From contig JAYKKI010000091.1 in assembly GCA_039881145.1 (NCBI GenBank), positions 992,001 to 1,056,000 on the forward strand: DNA of 64,000 nucleotides, given 5' to 3'. The translations under genes were made by a program, and so were the position numbers. Each line of letters starts with the position of its first letter. Positions within the stretch are counted from its first letter, which is position 1. The notes below the pieces were generated by a model. That model made no database searches and was not told where the DNA came from. It saw only the letters and a list, made by a program, of their open reading frames with translations. The DNA comes from Druceiella hillmani (lineage: Eukaryota; Arthropoda; Insecta; Lepidoptera; Hepialidae). Below, one piece after another: positions 1 to 14,124 of this stretch.

Positions 1-3000
1 TTATCTTTATGTTACCAATTAATAATTATATAAATTACGAAATTTAAACTTTATTCTTTGCTCCTTTAATATAAAGTATCGGAAGATATTTAGAAAACAT
101 TTATTGTTTTTCCGAAATTAATATTAATTAAATGGCAACAGAAATAAAAATATGTTCCAAATATTATTTGCGTCAATAAATTTTACTTAATTTCTATACC
201 ATCTTCCTATGCTAGTTATTTTACAAAGAAATGTTTTTAAAAAAATAATCACTTTTGAATACCTTTTTTAAATAACTCCATGACTTTTCAATTCAGGTGC
301 AACAAATTAGTTACGTTATTTATCATTTACTTAGTGCTTATTTCATGCTTTAATTAATTAAATAGAGGTATCGACTCATAAATTATTATACATATCCCGA
401 ACAAATTAAGGTATAATAAATTTTTTTTTTAAATTACAATTTGTTTAATTGTCATGTGTCTGTGAGTAATCTATTTAATTAAACTTGAGCTAAGCTTACT
501 TACTTACTAAATTTTGCATAAAACTTCAAGAGATTTTATTACCTTTTTCTTTTCTGCAACAATCATTAAGTTTAAAAAAATAATTTCGTTCTTTATTAAA
601 TTTGAAAGCAGCCATGGGATGCAAACATTTCTATCATGCAATTAAATGAGAAATTTAGAAGCTTAACTTTCTCTTTTAAAAATACATTTATTTTAATTTC
701 TCTTATGATTTCTTCTGACCGAGTTATCGACTGTCAAAGTAACAAAGTCAGTCTTGGTTTTGAACAACTATGTATTTTTCGTCAAAATCGTTAATTTTTA
801 ATGGATTCACCACACTCACTTGCTACAGAGAATGTTTCAGTCACATAGTTCACATTTATCTCACAAAAAAATTTTAATTTCTTTGATATTCGTACTAATT
901 CAGCTAATATTGACATATTAATTACAACTATTTAACAATATTTTTATTAAAAAATTCAAGAATTTCAAAAACGTATACCAGGGATCAAAAACGTATTTAA
1001 GAAATGAAAATTGAATATTTGCAATTGAATTTTTCAAGTCAAGATGGGATTCGAAACGCGCTTATTACGAATTGCTAATTTACATCCACATAATTTATTA
1101 TGAAGCATTTAAAGAAATTTTGATTTCTATTATTTCAAGTTTTCATGCCAATAAAAACTTAATTAAAATCTCAATAAATTTACTTAAAATTGAAAAAAGC
1201 GGAAGTCTGTATGTTATAATACCTATAAAAATCATAAACCAAACCGGAGGCTACGTTATCGCATGATATTATCACAAGTTTTATATTCTTTGTTTACATT
1301 CCTCTTTTACATTCAGATTGCTTAACAATTAAAATTCACAACAGATATTCTGTAATTTACATAGACTTCTAGAATAACATCATATCGCCAAGGATGTTGA
1401 CTCTAACATAATTTCCTTATTCCAAAACAATAAACCTCCACAATTTTACGATTTCCTCGCACTGTAATGGGCTTCCATCGTTTAGATTAGTTGATTTATC
1501 GTCGTTAAATTTCCATTTGACTCCCTTCACGAAAGCGCGCCACTCTGATTAACGCAAATAGGGTTGTATAATTTCTCGACCGTTGCCTGAAAAACTAATT
1601 CTGTTTATCGCAAATATAAAATTAATGTTCAAGGGGTACTTTTGTGGGAAAACTAATAAGGATACTTTCATCCATGATTAAAGAAATAACCTATGACTTG
1701 TCATTGCGTTACTTGCGCGTCGCGTTTTTACAAATTTACGCATTACTTCCATATTAAGACAAGAGACCATTTCATATAATGTGCAAATAATATGCTAATA
1801 CACTTCATAATTCATCCAATGGGATCATTTTACTGGGCACTTAACACTGTCAGATTTCGACCAATTATACTGTTTGAGTTGTAAAGTGTTTTGGTGGTTA
1901 TGAAGAAAATATTTTTAATAGAATTTTTTTGTTATCGATTTTTTCTTGCAATCAATTACTTTAAATTGTTCGATTTCGAATCGTAAAGTTTTCAGTACAA
2001 GGCTTATTACAACATTTGTCGTTAGCCTTGAGCAAAGTCCTATGCCTACCGTTTTTTTGTTTATTTTCCGTTAGATATTGTATTTGTTGAACAATCTATT
2101 ACTCTTCACATCCTAATATATTCAGATTGTTAATGGCCGTCTGCCATATCCCATGAACAAAATCATTGACATGTCGTTTTGCAATTGTAAACATCTTTCT
2201 TCATCTATCTTACGTAACACTAATTTTTTTTAAGTTACTTGTTCTTAAAATACAATATTTTAATTAACTTATAACATTTTAATTAAATCATATATCTAAT
2301 AACAAGTCACAACGACATGAAGGAATAAAAATTATGAAAAAGAGTGTAGCTAAAATTAGGTTAACGAATCATTTTGTAACAGATATAAAAGAAATTTTCT
2401 AACCGTAAAAATTGTATGCTTACACCTATAATATAAATACAATCATTAACGACAATTAATAGCCGATTCGGGTTTAAACTAAGTTTCCAGCTTAAATAGC
2501 ACCAGCCTGTTGAAATTATGCCGGGAGGTCATTATTTATTACCTAGAAATAATAACAATCGGCGTATATTAAACTTATGGAACATACTCTGTAGCATGTG
2601 CATTAAAAACAACATAAATGTGTTAATTGTTAAATGTGTTAAATGTTAATTCTATAAAAAAAAGAATTCTGCTAAGGGCCATTATTTATTTAAAAAAAAT
2701 CAATTTTAAAAATTTCATACCTGATGTTTTAATCTTTTTTTTCAGTTAATTAACTTTTTATCACTAACCACTTATGAAACAATTAAAAGAAACATTTCTC
2801 ATAAATTATTAAGTATTTATAATAAAGATACAAGTAAATTTAATTATCAAACCTGAATGTTTTTTCAACACGTCAATTTCAACAATTACGAGTACATCTT
2901 GTTTATATGGTATCTGTAACATTCAGGAAATAAAAAGTCTATTTGTGGTTTATGTTTGAATAATATTATTTTGCTGACATGTATATTAGTGAGTGCATAT

Positions 3001-3100
3001 GTGTTTGTGTTCATTTGTGTGGTGTTTTATGTTAGTTAAATATTGGATAGTTTCTTAATTTTTTATCCACTACAGAACAGAGGAAGTTTATGCGTTTAGG
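1..3100. other. AT-rich stretch, no gene seen
   Basis: No open frame longer than about 64 codons and no recognisable protein motif, RNA gene or long repeat was seen. The DNA is strongly A+T rich with short homopolymer runs. It could be intronic or intergenic; nothing in it decides between these. Confidence 0.6.
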
Positions 3101-3108
3101 GTTTGGGG

Positions 3109-3500
3109 ATGTTTGTTTGTTTATTTGTTCGTGCAATCCAATGTTCCCATTTATATCAAAAACGGTTTGACCGATTTGGATGCGGTTTTCTGTAAAATGT
3201 TTGTGATTTATTGAAAATGGCTCTTAGATAGTTATGTTGTTAGCTCACCGAGGGGCGCCGCAATAAACATTTTGTTGGAAACGAATGTTCCCATTTATCT
3301 CCAAAATGGTTTGACCGATTTAAACACGGTTATCTGCAAAATATTTGGGACTAATTGGCGATGATTCTCAAACAGTAGGCGTTATAGTATTAGCTCACCA
3401 GGAGGCGCTGCAAGGTTTTGTTGCAAAGGTAATTAGTCAGGTGTTATGTTGTTAACTCGTCAGGCGACGCTGCAATAAACAGTTTTGATTGATCCAGATT
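3109..3500. repeat. Tandem repeat, about 144-bp unit, 2 to 3 diverged copies
   Basis: The motif AATGTTCCCATTTAT recurs at 3140 and 3284, each time followed by a stretch with GGTTTGACCGATTT and then TTAGCTCACC..GG.GCGC.GCAA. A third partial unit keeps only the last part (around 3449-3480, AACTCGTCAGGCGACGCTGC). The block is more GC rich than its surroundings. The ACCGATTT piece resembles phrases seen in widespread insect non-autonomous elements, so this may be the internal repeat of an old mobile element, but I cannot name the family. Confidence 0.7.
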
Positions 3501-4970
3501 AACTACTTTGTGGCCTTTCTTTGGCTTCGTCGATGTGTGATGAACAAGTTACGTAGACTTGTTTCTCAAGCACTCTAATTCTTCCAATGCTATGCTATTG
3601 TGTGGATTGTTCAAGAGTTTTCTTTCGACAAAATTTTTTCATCATTATAATTTTATTATTAATTCAATCAATAATAAAATAATTATTATTGATAACATTT
3701 GTTGTTGATTATTTAAATTTAATTGTTCTCTTTATAAATTAAATTATTTAGAAATTGATTATATAACTAGTTGTAATTTTAATATATTTTATGTTTTTTA
3801 TATCATAATTCATCCTTTTTATTTTAAATATTATCTTTGGGAATTATTAAGATATAGAAATAAGTTAATAAAATAGACTTTTTTGGTATATTTTTATTTT
3901 TTTTAGGTTTGGTTAGGTCTATTTTCTTATTCGTTACTCATATTTATAATTTATTTTTTAGAAAATACACTGCGTGTAAATTATTTTTTAAACAATTTTG
4001 TTTTAATACATTAACTACGACCGGAAATTATTTTAATTATGTATGTAATTTGTAATGTATTTCTTTTTAAGTAATACACAGTACGTAATCAATTCATATT
4101 ATAAAAATTAATTACACTAATTATATTACTGAAAATTTTATTATTAATACAAAGGGTGATAGCTATAAATTTTTTAAAAAAGAAAAAAGGACCATAAATT
4201 AAACATTCAAAGACTCTGAAATATATATTAAGTTGTATAATTGATGATCTGTCTCTTTGAGTTTTAATGTAAGTTAAATGTGTAATATCTAAGTTCATTG
4301 TCAATTTAGTGAAAAATAGCCTAGGAAGACACAAATTTGAAGATATTTCTTGTGAGTATTTTTTTTCAAAACATGAGATTTTATAAACATTTACGAAATA
4401 ACTTATGGTTATTTATGTAAACAAATAATTTATAATAGATACTTTCATTGCTGTTTTCACATTTTTCAGTACAACAGCAAAGAAATCAGCGTTGTTTTTA
4501 AAGAAAAGTGCAACAGTAAACGCGTCTATTTTAAGTAGGTTGTTGTTATCAGCTTACACAAAATTTGTCTCCATTTTGAAAATATGTTAACTAGTAAAAA
4601 CAAGTTATATGAAAAAAGATTGGAAACTTTAAGAAATATGTAACTAAAAGATCGAAGATAACACTACAAACAAAACCAAGCTCGCGAACTACAATCGGTA
4701 TGTTTGCTTATGTGTGACGTCATCTGACTTGTAACCATAACAGAGCGTTTGCAACCCTGATTGAATATTGTGATTTCTTTACGTATTTTTTTACAAAATA
4801 TTTTTTCGAAAATGAAGAGAAATACGCTTATTTTTCTGATGTTGTCAAATAGCCTATTGTCTGCGAAACATTGCGCTCAAGTTTATTTTAATTCCTAAAA
4901 TAGAAAAAAATTTAAGAAATTATATAATACTATCGATATTAAACAGAAAAGAATCTGCTTAATTTATCTT
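3500..4970. other. No gene seen; one CRE-like octamer
   Basis: AT-rich DNA without supported genes. The palindrome TGACGTCA (consensus cAMP-response/ATF element) occurs at 4715-4722. A single octamer in 64 kb is weak evidence for function. The minus-strand 81-codon open frame at 4089-4334 has no recognisable motif. Confidence 0.5.
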
Positions 4971-4971
4971 T

Positions 4972-5097
<126 letters not shown>

Positions 5098-5099
5098 TA

Positions 5100-6570
<1,471 letters not shown>

Positions 6571-6574
6571 AAAA

Positions 6575-7875
6575 TAATTAGTGGTTTTCACTTCTATCTT
6601 GTGGCATAGAATTGAAAACTTGTAATTTCAATAATCTATAAGATTTTTTTTTTATTTTTAAACCTACTTACTTTTACGCTTGGAGTCTAGTAATATTAAA
6701 ATAGTTACGCCTAACGGCAAAACTTAACTAAGCGACAAGATTGATCGACAAATTATATTTTTAAAACAACACAATGTGAAAATTTTTAAAGAAAATAGCT
6801 AACTTAGTACGTAAAATAAAGATTATAAAAGTTGGATTATGTTAAATTGATAGACTCGAAAAGCGAGTAACACATTTTCTTGTAAAAAATTCATGACCGT
6901 ATTGGAAAAATATTTAGTTACATTTGAAAGCACAGTTCTTCTGTAAAATTTGGGGAATTATAAAATATCCAGATACGCAGATATGGAACTGGATACATTG
7001 AACTACGATAAAAATTCTCCCAAAAAATTAATCGCGTGTAACTCAGTACACATGATAGAAGCGAACCTTTTGAGCGATATAAATCTCGATTTATAAGTAT
7101 GTAGTAAGGGATAAAACGGCAGAGGAAGAAAGAATATACTAAGTGTAAGTTCATGATTGTACAAAATTCCTATTAGATGATTTCAATACAATACATTCAG
7201 ATAAATGAATAAAATGTCATTACAAATAGACGTAAACTTCTAACAAAATCTTATATAAATTAGACAATCGTCAATTAAAAAAGAGCCGCGATGCTAGTAC
7301 CAAAATACGGCTAAATGGGGCTGAAAGGAATCAGGATCTATTTCTCGTGTTTTAAAGTGTATTTACGACCACTATATGTGCGTTTTCATTACGGATTTAT
7401 AAAGTAATTAAGTAAATATGTTGTTAATTTTTAATGGATCATATAAACACAAAATTAGTAATAAAGCAATCATAAATAGTTAAATAAATCGAAAAGTTAA
7501 AAAAACAGCTGATAGGAGTAGTGCATGCTATTTTTGTTCGTTTTCACGCATGGGTACACTTCTTATCTTAGTCTATCACGTTTATCTATTTCTCTCGGTT
7601 TTAGCTAAGTACTCATTTTCCGTGCTTCTTGCGATAGATTCGTTACATTCTAACGTCACAAAAACAAACAAAACGTCACAAATATTGTTTGCAATGAAAT
7701 TATTATGTTATCTTTAAGGAACGCATCCAAATTTTTATATATACGAGATCTATTTTTCCCTACTACATATTTTCAGGAAGCTGATTTCTCTCTGGATGTT
7801 AAACGGCATGGGATGAATGTGAAAAAAACAAATAATTTCAGCGATAACAGATAAATATTATCATGAAATTTCCTC
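6575..7875. other. No gene seen
   Basis: AT-rich DNA with no supported coding region or structured repeat. Confidence 0.5.
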
Positions 7876-8559
7876 AATACATTTATTTTATCAAATCTCA
7901 CTATTTTCATGAAAATAAAACTTAAAAAAATCAGAAAACACTATAAAAATTATACATCACTACGGACGTCAGCTGATGATTCACAAAGGGGTGTCATGAC
8001 GATTGACATCGTGATGTGATATTCTATAATATTATTTCGTCAATTTATTTTGAATAAAAACTAGTTAAAAAAGGAAATACTCAAAATTGTTTTTTTTTCC
8101 ATAATATTTATTTTATTCTCTTCATTATTTGAAATAATGGACCGAATGACCGCTACGAATAAAAAGAGTAAAACATATGCATAAATAGTACATACAGCAT
8201 ACAAGTAATAATTACAATTTTAATTTTTAATACCTCCCCTCCGTTAAAACAGTTATTTTTTACCATTATTTTATATTAAAATGACTGTAAAATTAGACTG
8301 ATAAGATTTCCTACTTTTCATTAATATAAACATTTTTAAATTTACATTTCGCAAGTGAAATTTTTCAGTGTGGTAAATATTTGATATTTTGACTCTTTCT
8401 CCACTTTTATTTTTTCCATTCAAGTCTCGGTCTTGATTCTCTGACTGCAAAAGTGATTGTTTTTATAACGACAAAGCTTTTCTATGTTTACTTCGAAAAT
8501 TGCAAAATTTATCAGGAAGGAATGTTTTTCGAGTTTATACATTTACTCGTATAAAAAAA

Positions 8560-8600
8560 ATATAAACCCAAAGACTACGAATATAAACCCAAAGACTACT
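8560..8600. repeat. 21-bp tandem duplication
   Basis: The 20-mer ATATAAACCCAAAGACTACK occurs twice in succession (8560 and 8581). It lies inside duplicated block A and has no counterpart in block B, so it arose after the larger duplication. Confidence 0.85.
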
Positions 8601-9453
8601 ATTGTCATTAATATTAAATCCAGTTATTTTTACATTCAGAAATTAATTATAATAAACGATGTCACAGTATCTTTAAACAACCTTACTCTCTTCCTTGCAA
8701 GTCTAGTTTAATATTTATTTAGTTATGTCGCTCAAGTCATTACAGTTTATGTTACAAATAAGTCACAGCGAAGTTTTAGCAAAATCAATGGAGTTTTAAC
8801 AAATAAAATGTGGATTTATTACAGCTGACGTTCTTGATTTTACCTTATCCGACATAATCCGAGGCTTTGTTCTGACAAGAATTTTGTGAAATTATTGCCC
8901 CACGCTAATCATATTTCTGCAGTGAATATTATTCATATTTCTACCCTTTTTTCTCACAGTATTTGTTGACTTAAAGACATTTATAAAAATAATTGAAGAC
9001 AATAAGTCCAGGGCAAATTTATCGAAACTTAGAACTAATAATAAACGCAATAGGAGTTACAATATTTGACGACAACAAATCTAATATATTTAAAATACAC
9101 GGAAGATGCTACGAGAAAAGAAGGAAAAAAAAGACTTTTGTTTCTGTCTTCTGTTGTATTAAAAAGGAAACTAAAATAGAAGATGTTGCAATTATAAAGC
9201 CTATGTGATAAGGTAAAAATAATTAAATGAAAACATGTCTATGAAACGCAGCTTAATTATCCAATTCCGCTGTGCTGAATGGATAAACCCACATACTATG
9301 TACTCCATAAATCGCTTCTTTTATGACATATACAATACAATTTCTAGGTCCGATAATCTTCAGTCCAAAAGTTACTAGTTTGAAACTACGGTTACCATTA
9401 ATGGACAAAGTTAATTGGCAAAATATGTATCTAGGATTCCTGTTTATCCATTA

Positions 9454-9495
9454 TTTAACAGGACATGTTTGCCCACTCTTTAACAGGACATGTTT
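9454..9495. repeat. 25-bp tandem duplication
   Basis: TTTAACAGGACATGTTT is present at 9454 and again at 9479 with no mismatch in the core. It sits at the point where alignment of block A with block B is lost. Confidence 0.8.
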
Positions 9496-11608
9496 TATCG
9501 CATAGAACAAGTTTAAGTAAAAATCACTTCTACAATCCTTAGTTTAATGGCTGAAATTATTCAATATTACAGTCACACTATTAATAGTCACAACGACCAC
9601 AAACCGATCATTCCAATAAAAGGAAAACTATAAAACTTTCTGCCAACAAATTATGGTACCTATCATTATTTAAAATAAACATATAGTTCCTGTCGTCATT
9701 TTAATAGACGTTATAAAAACTCAAAATTAGTCCAAATAAAAATACTACATGTGTATACTATAGAACAAATGATATATCCCTGGTTGGCTGACTAAAGTAA
9801 GATTTTAATATTAAATCACTAGCGCCGCAATTATTGATCCAAACACAAAATAAATTATTGATATATACACAAAATAATTTTATGTTCTCACGAGGAGAAG
9901 TATCAGTTCACTTTTTAAACATACAGAAAGTAATAATATGATATGAGCTTTAACACTATGTATCTAGGTACATAGTTCTAATCTAAATACTAGTTTACAG
10001 TTAGCAGAATAAGAATCTCATTTAATGTTCATTATATGACATAGAAAAAAATATGTAAAATGGTGATGGACCGGAAATTGGATTTAAAGTTTTGCGAATT
10101 CACATTGTTTTATAACAAATACAAACGATAAATTAACTCCGTTGACTTGCAGGAGTAGAAGTATCTTACATCAATATTGAAATAAGTTTTATACTTTGTA
10201 TGACAACTTAATGTCAGGTAATAATTTTATTTGTTTCATTCCTAATTTTAAAATATATTTTTAGTAAGATAATTAATTTTAAAAGAAGTTTTAGGAATTC
10301 TAATCAGCCCAATTTAATGCCAGGTTAGACAATTTTTTTAAATCTCGTGGATTTGTTGGATTATTTTATATTTCTAAACAAAACGTTTGTCAAATTATTT
10401 TATAGAGTTTAGTAATAATACACGATTCACGAGTGGCTTTTTATGAATCAAAAACTGTGTCAGGGAAAATTCTCGCAAATAATATCCTTAGCTTTTTCCG
10501 ACACACGCAACATGTAAATTCGAGGTTTTGCATTACATTCCATTTTAATTCTTATTAATTATAGATGTGTTACATGTAAGCATTTGCATACGTATCTCTT
10601 ATTACTTCCATTCTAATAAGGTTCAAACTTCACAACATGTTAACAAAAAATTGTTGATCTTACAAGTAACAAGAAAAGCTAATTGACTATAATAAAGCCA
10701 TCCAATGGTACACTACTATATTTTTTTAAATATATCGAATGCATTATACAAGAAAACGAAACGTCGTATAAAACATAAATAAAAAATGGTGAATAAATAA
10801 TGACAATAATGGATGAATGGTACACAAATGCCAAATTAATCTTATCCCCTTTAAATACTCTCCGTTTATATACTTCTACGCCGTACTTATTCAGCCAGAA
10901 AGCAGTAGATGCATTCCCTTACTTCTTGATAGTTACAACAACAATCTTACTCAGTTACGCTTAGATAACACTATTTTCTATGTAAATTGCTCTACATTAA
11001 CTCAAATTATAATATTAGAAAAAGACCCTTTTACTTTTACAGTAAATATCATAGTTTTATGTGATTAAGTATTTTTAGCGATATTCAGTAGCAATATTAC
11101 TTATTAACTTTAACGTTTTTTATATCTGCAACTTGGGCATTTACACACGGACATTTACCTTAAACCAATATTTCACCAATATTACTAACGCAATCTATCT
11201 AAATAGTTGTGAACATGTATGTTTAAAACTATACTTACTTTCTGTATATATTTTAAGTAAATATCGCAGGAATACGCCTGTTACGGATATCTCAACTTTA
11301 AATTTGCGAGTGCAGTTTGCACCAGACACCAAATATAAGGTTTCCTCATAAGTTTGTATACAGAATAAAATGAAAATTGGACCGGAATGAATCTTAGTAT
11401 AAAAGTAAGTTTGGCTCAGACCTAAGTTAAAGTCGTACATAGATGTATTATTAGGTATTTATTATTTTTTTGCTTATTCGATCACAAAAAAAGCATCTCG
11501 ATAAAAAGTCATTTAATTTTGCTAAATATTTCTTTAAGAATTAAATTCTTTAAGTGTATTCATGAATGCAAATCTCGCTAATGAATTATTTTATTTGGTA
11601 TAAATAGA

Positions 11609-11613
<5 letters not shown>

Positions 11614-11670
<57 letters not shown>

Positions 11671-11672
11671 GT
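11614..11672. repeat. (TA)n microsatellite
   Basis: About 58 bp of TA repeat with two G interruptions near the right end. Both sides carry a short AGATACC motif (11606-11612 and 11673-11679), a possible remnant of duplication around the array. Confidence 0.95.
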
Positions 11673-12361
11673 AGATACCGATTATCTAGATCCGTAGCTA
11701 AGGTCGTATAACAAAATTACTCGCTAATGTAATTTCTGCTAAAAATCTACCAGAGCTCCGTGTAAAATGCCGGACTTCCTTAAATGAAATAGTTTTTGGA
11801 AATTAAAATGCCAATTCAGAAGTTAATTTTGGAATTTAAATGAAAAATGTAATTTTCTCATAGACTATGTCTGATAAATACTTTTCATTTACTGTATGAG
11901 TAGTACGTGTTATCAAGAGCCCCAATATTCACCTTTTCGACTAGCGCTCAACGTCGATTTGATTGTATAACGTCTTAATAAAAGTTTACTGTTTTAATTT
12001 ATTGTTACGCTTCGAAAATACTTTTATAGTTGGACTCATTAAGAACTGGTTATTATAACGTTTCGCACCGTCATATGTGTAATTTTTCATCAAAAACTCG
12101 AGTTGAAATTTTGAACGATAAAAATACTTCCCTCACTCTTTGCATCACATAAAAATAAAGTAATTTACAGAAAATTTCACTCTTTTGATTCCATTTCTTA
12201 ACATTACAAATCAATATGTTAAAACCATGTCATTATCTTACACCAAATACCTGCAATAAAAATTATGAAACTTGTTTATCTTAATAATTTACCTGAGGCA
12301 TACATTTCAATAATATTAATCTAACAGTACAGAGAAAAGGCAAAATAAGAACGAGGTTAAC

Positions 12362-12427
12362 TATTCGAATAGGTAAGTTTTATATTAGTTAGTAAGTTTT
12401 ATATTAGTATTCGAATAGGCAAGTTAT
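12362..12427. repeat. Short nested direct repeats
   Basis: TAAGTTTTATATTAGT is repeated at 12374 and 12393, and ATTCGAATAGG flanks the pair at 12363 and 12409. This looks like replication-slippage structure with no coding content. Confidence 0.75.
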
Positions 12428-12453
12428 TAATTATATATTATTATATGTATAAC

Positions 12454-12594
12454 GCCATGTTATTTTTAATAAATATTCTTTATTCTTACTGGTACTTAAT
12501 TAAAACAAAATTTCAGAATAAAATTTAACCTCAATACTTAAGAAAATAACAAAATTAAATTTATTTATTTAAACGTTCAATGCGTACGAAAATT
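12454..12594. repeat. 141-bp direct repeat, left copy
   Basis: This segment recurs at 13301-13441 with two visible substitutions and no indel, about 98-99% identity. Nearly all other repeats in the window are heavily diverged, so this duplication is young or has been homogenised. It contains AATAAA hexamers and starts with GCCATGTTATTTTT. It could be the terminal repeat of a miniature LTR element of about 1 kb, but I see no convincing primer-binding site or polypurine tract, so simple duplication is equally possible. Confidence 0.9.
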
Positions 12595-12599
12595 AGTGA

Positions 12600-13300
12600 C
12601 TTACTTATAATAAAGTTTAAAACCATGAAACTCACCGCTTACACAAAATAAAGAAGAACAACAACAATTTAGTGCGCGCGAACGACTAATACTTCTCGTT
12701 TACAATACTACCTCGTAACATTGAATACTTAGTGTCAATATAATATCAATGATTTCTACAAACTCCGCAAATGTAATTAATATGCTATTTTCTATGACAA
12801 AAAAAGCTTACCCTCGCGTAACGTTCCATGAATCTTCCTTAACGATTGTTCTAAAACAGAGCGGATTTAGAAAGAGCTAAAAGCTTTTAATCATATTAAG
12901 ATTTGTACTTTAGTTTTTTATGGAACATTTTATCTGTACAAACTATCTTCATAATAAAAATAGTTTTTTATGAAAATCTTCCTTGTAAGTACCTATTCCT
13001 CGCACAATACCGTTGATCGTTCTTGTCAATCTGAGTTATTTATTGTTGAAAATTATGCTCGTATCCGATCTGCTTCCAACCTAATTCATATACCAGAGTA
13101 TAAATCAGAACGTAAGATATTGCGCAAGAAATACCGAAAGTGTCCAATGCAAAGCGGTCAGAAATCGGTTTCCAAAATTCACAAGTAGATTGCACATGTG
13201 TAGTCGAATATACTTCAAGGCTTCTTATACACGTTTTATCATATATACCTGCGTAATCATATCTAATATTTACGCAAAAATCTTATTATATGTTGAAAAA
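12600..13300. other. Spacer between the 141-bp direct repeats
   Basis: About 700 bp of AT-rich sequence with a 72-codon plus-strand open frame at 12970-13188 that begins with ATG and ends in a basic, serine-rich tail. I do not recognise the peptide. If the flanking repeats are terminal repeats, this would be the internal region of a miniature element. Confidence 0.4.
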
Positions 13301-13441
13301 GCCATGTTATTTTTAATAAATATTCTTTATTCTTACTGGTACTTAATTAAAACAAAATTTCAGAATAAAATTTAACCTCAAAACTTAAAAAAATAACAAA
13401 ATTAAATTTATTTATTTAAACGTTCAATGCGTACGAAAATT
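13301..13441. repeat. 141-bp direct repeat, right copy
   Basis: Right partner of 12454-12594. The two copies diverge immediately after GCGTACGAAAATT. The left flanks share TTATTATATGT 5 to 7 bp outside the repeat, so the true left boundary may lie slightly further out. Confidence 0.9.
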
Positions 13442-13444
13442 GGT

Positions 13445-14120
13445 TCACAAAAATGGTGGTCTTGTCACTGCAAGAGCAGTACCTTCTTAAGCACAACAAT
13501 AGAGTGAGTAAGACTAGCCGTGTGGGAGACTAAGGAGAAATGCAACGTACGTAAATAACAGACAAATGAGACAAAATTGCAAAAGTAAAACTACTTTAAA
13601 CAATGAATTAAATTCAGCCCGAACACGTACGAATATTAAGTTTACTAGTTAGACGAGCAGTCTTGAGTAAAACCAGACAACATTTTTATTACAATGAGGC
13701 AATGCGTGAATTACACTAATAAAAATATGACACAACCACAATGCAATACCAAGTTAATCAACTATTTCGCATCCTGAGTAGCTGAATTATCCCAGTTATA
13801 ACAGATAACAGAGAAGAACAACCTCTACAACCTGAGCTGTCAAACATCCTGCCCACTGCAACGGCCTTAGCGTGTAAGTCATCTTGCTCTACAGCACGCA
13901 CGGCTTGTTAGTAAGAACCCTTTTAGTGCAAAAAAAAAATGTGTTTACCTTCAGAAATACTTTTCCGATTGCAAATAAAATCAATATAAAGTCACTGTTT
14001 TTTCTATAAAGAATTCGTACAAATTTGTATATATATAACAGCCTGTTTTTTCGTTGTAATATATTTTCACAAGGCTGATTCATCTCTTTATTCTGAACTT
14101 AAAATGTCTTTGCTGAATGC
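13445..14120. other. No gene seen
   Basis: Between the right 141-bp repeat and block B. Slightly less AT rich at 13470-13560. No recognisable motif; the minus frame at 13889-14083 (64 codons) is unremarkable. Confidence 0.45.
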
Positions 14121-14124
14121 CAAA

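Larger units (their letters stand above)
7880..11070 (+). repeat. Copy A of a large diverged duplicated block
   Basis: This block aligns by eye, in the same order and orientation, with 14125-15915. Shared landmarks are TCAGCTGATGATTC (7969 here, 14218 there), TTCAAGTCTCGG followed by ATTCTCT.. and ATAACGACAAAG (8420-8475 and 14780-14835), GATTTATTACAG.T plus CTTGATTTTACCTTAT (8813-8850 and 15145-15180), ATTAATGGACAAAGTTAATTGG (9398-9419, near 15460), and CTTATTCAG.CAGAAAGCA (10886-10905 and 15799-15820). Copy A is about 1.4 kb longer, mostly between 9.5 and 10.8 kb, so it has an insertion or copy B a deletion. Identity looks about 60-70% in the conserved islands. No known protein is recognisable; several frames are open for 60-83 codons in each copy but do not match along their full length. 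It could be a tandem duplication or two copies of an unidentified large element. Confidence 0.65.
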
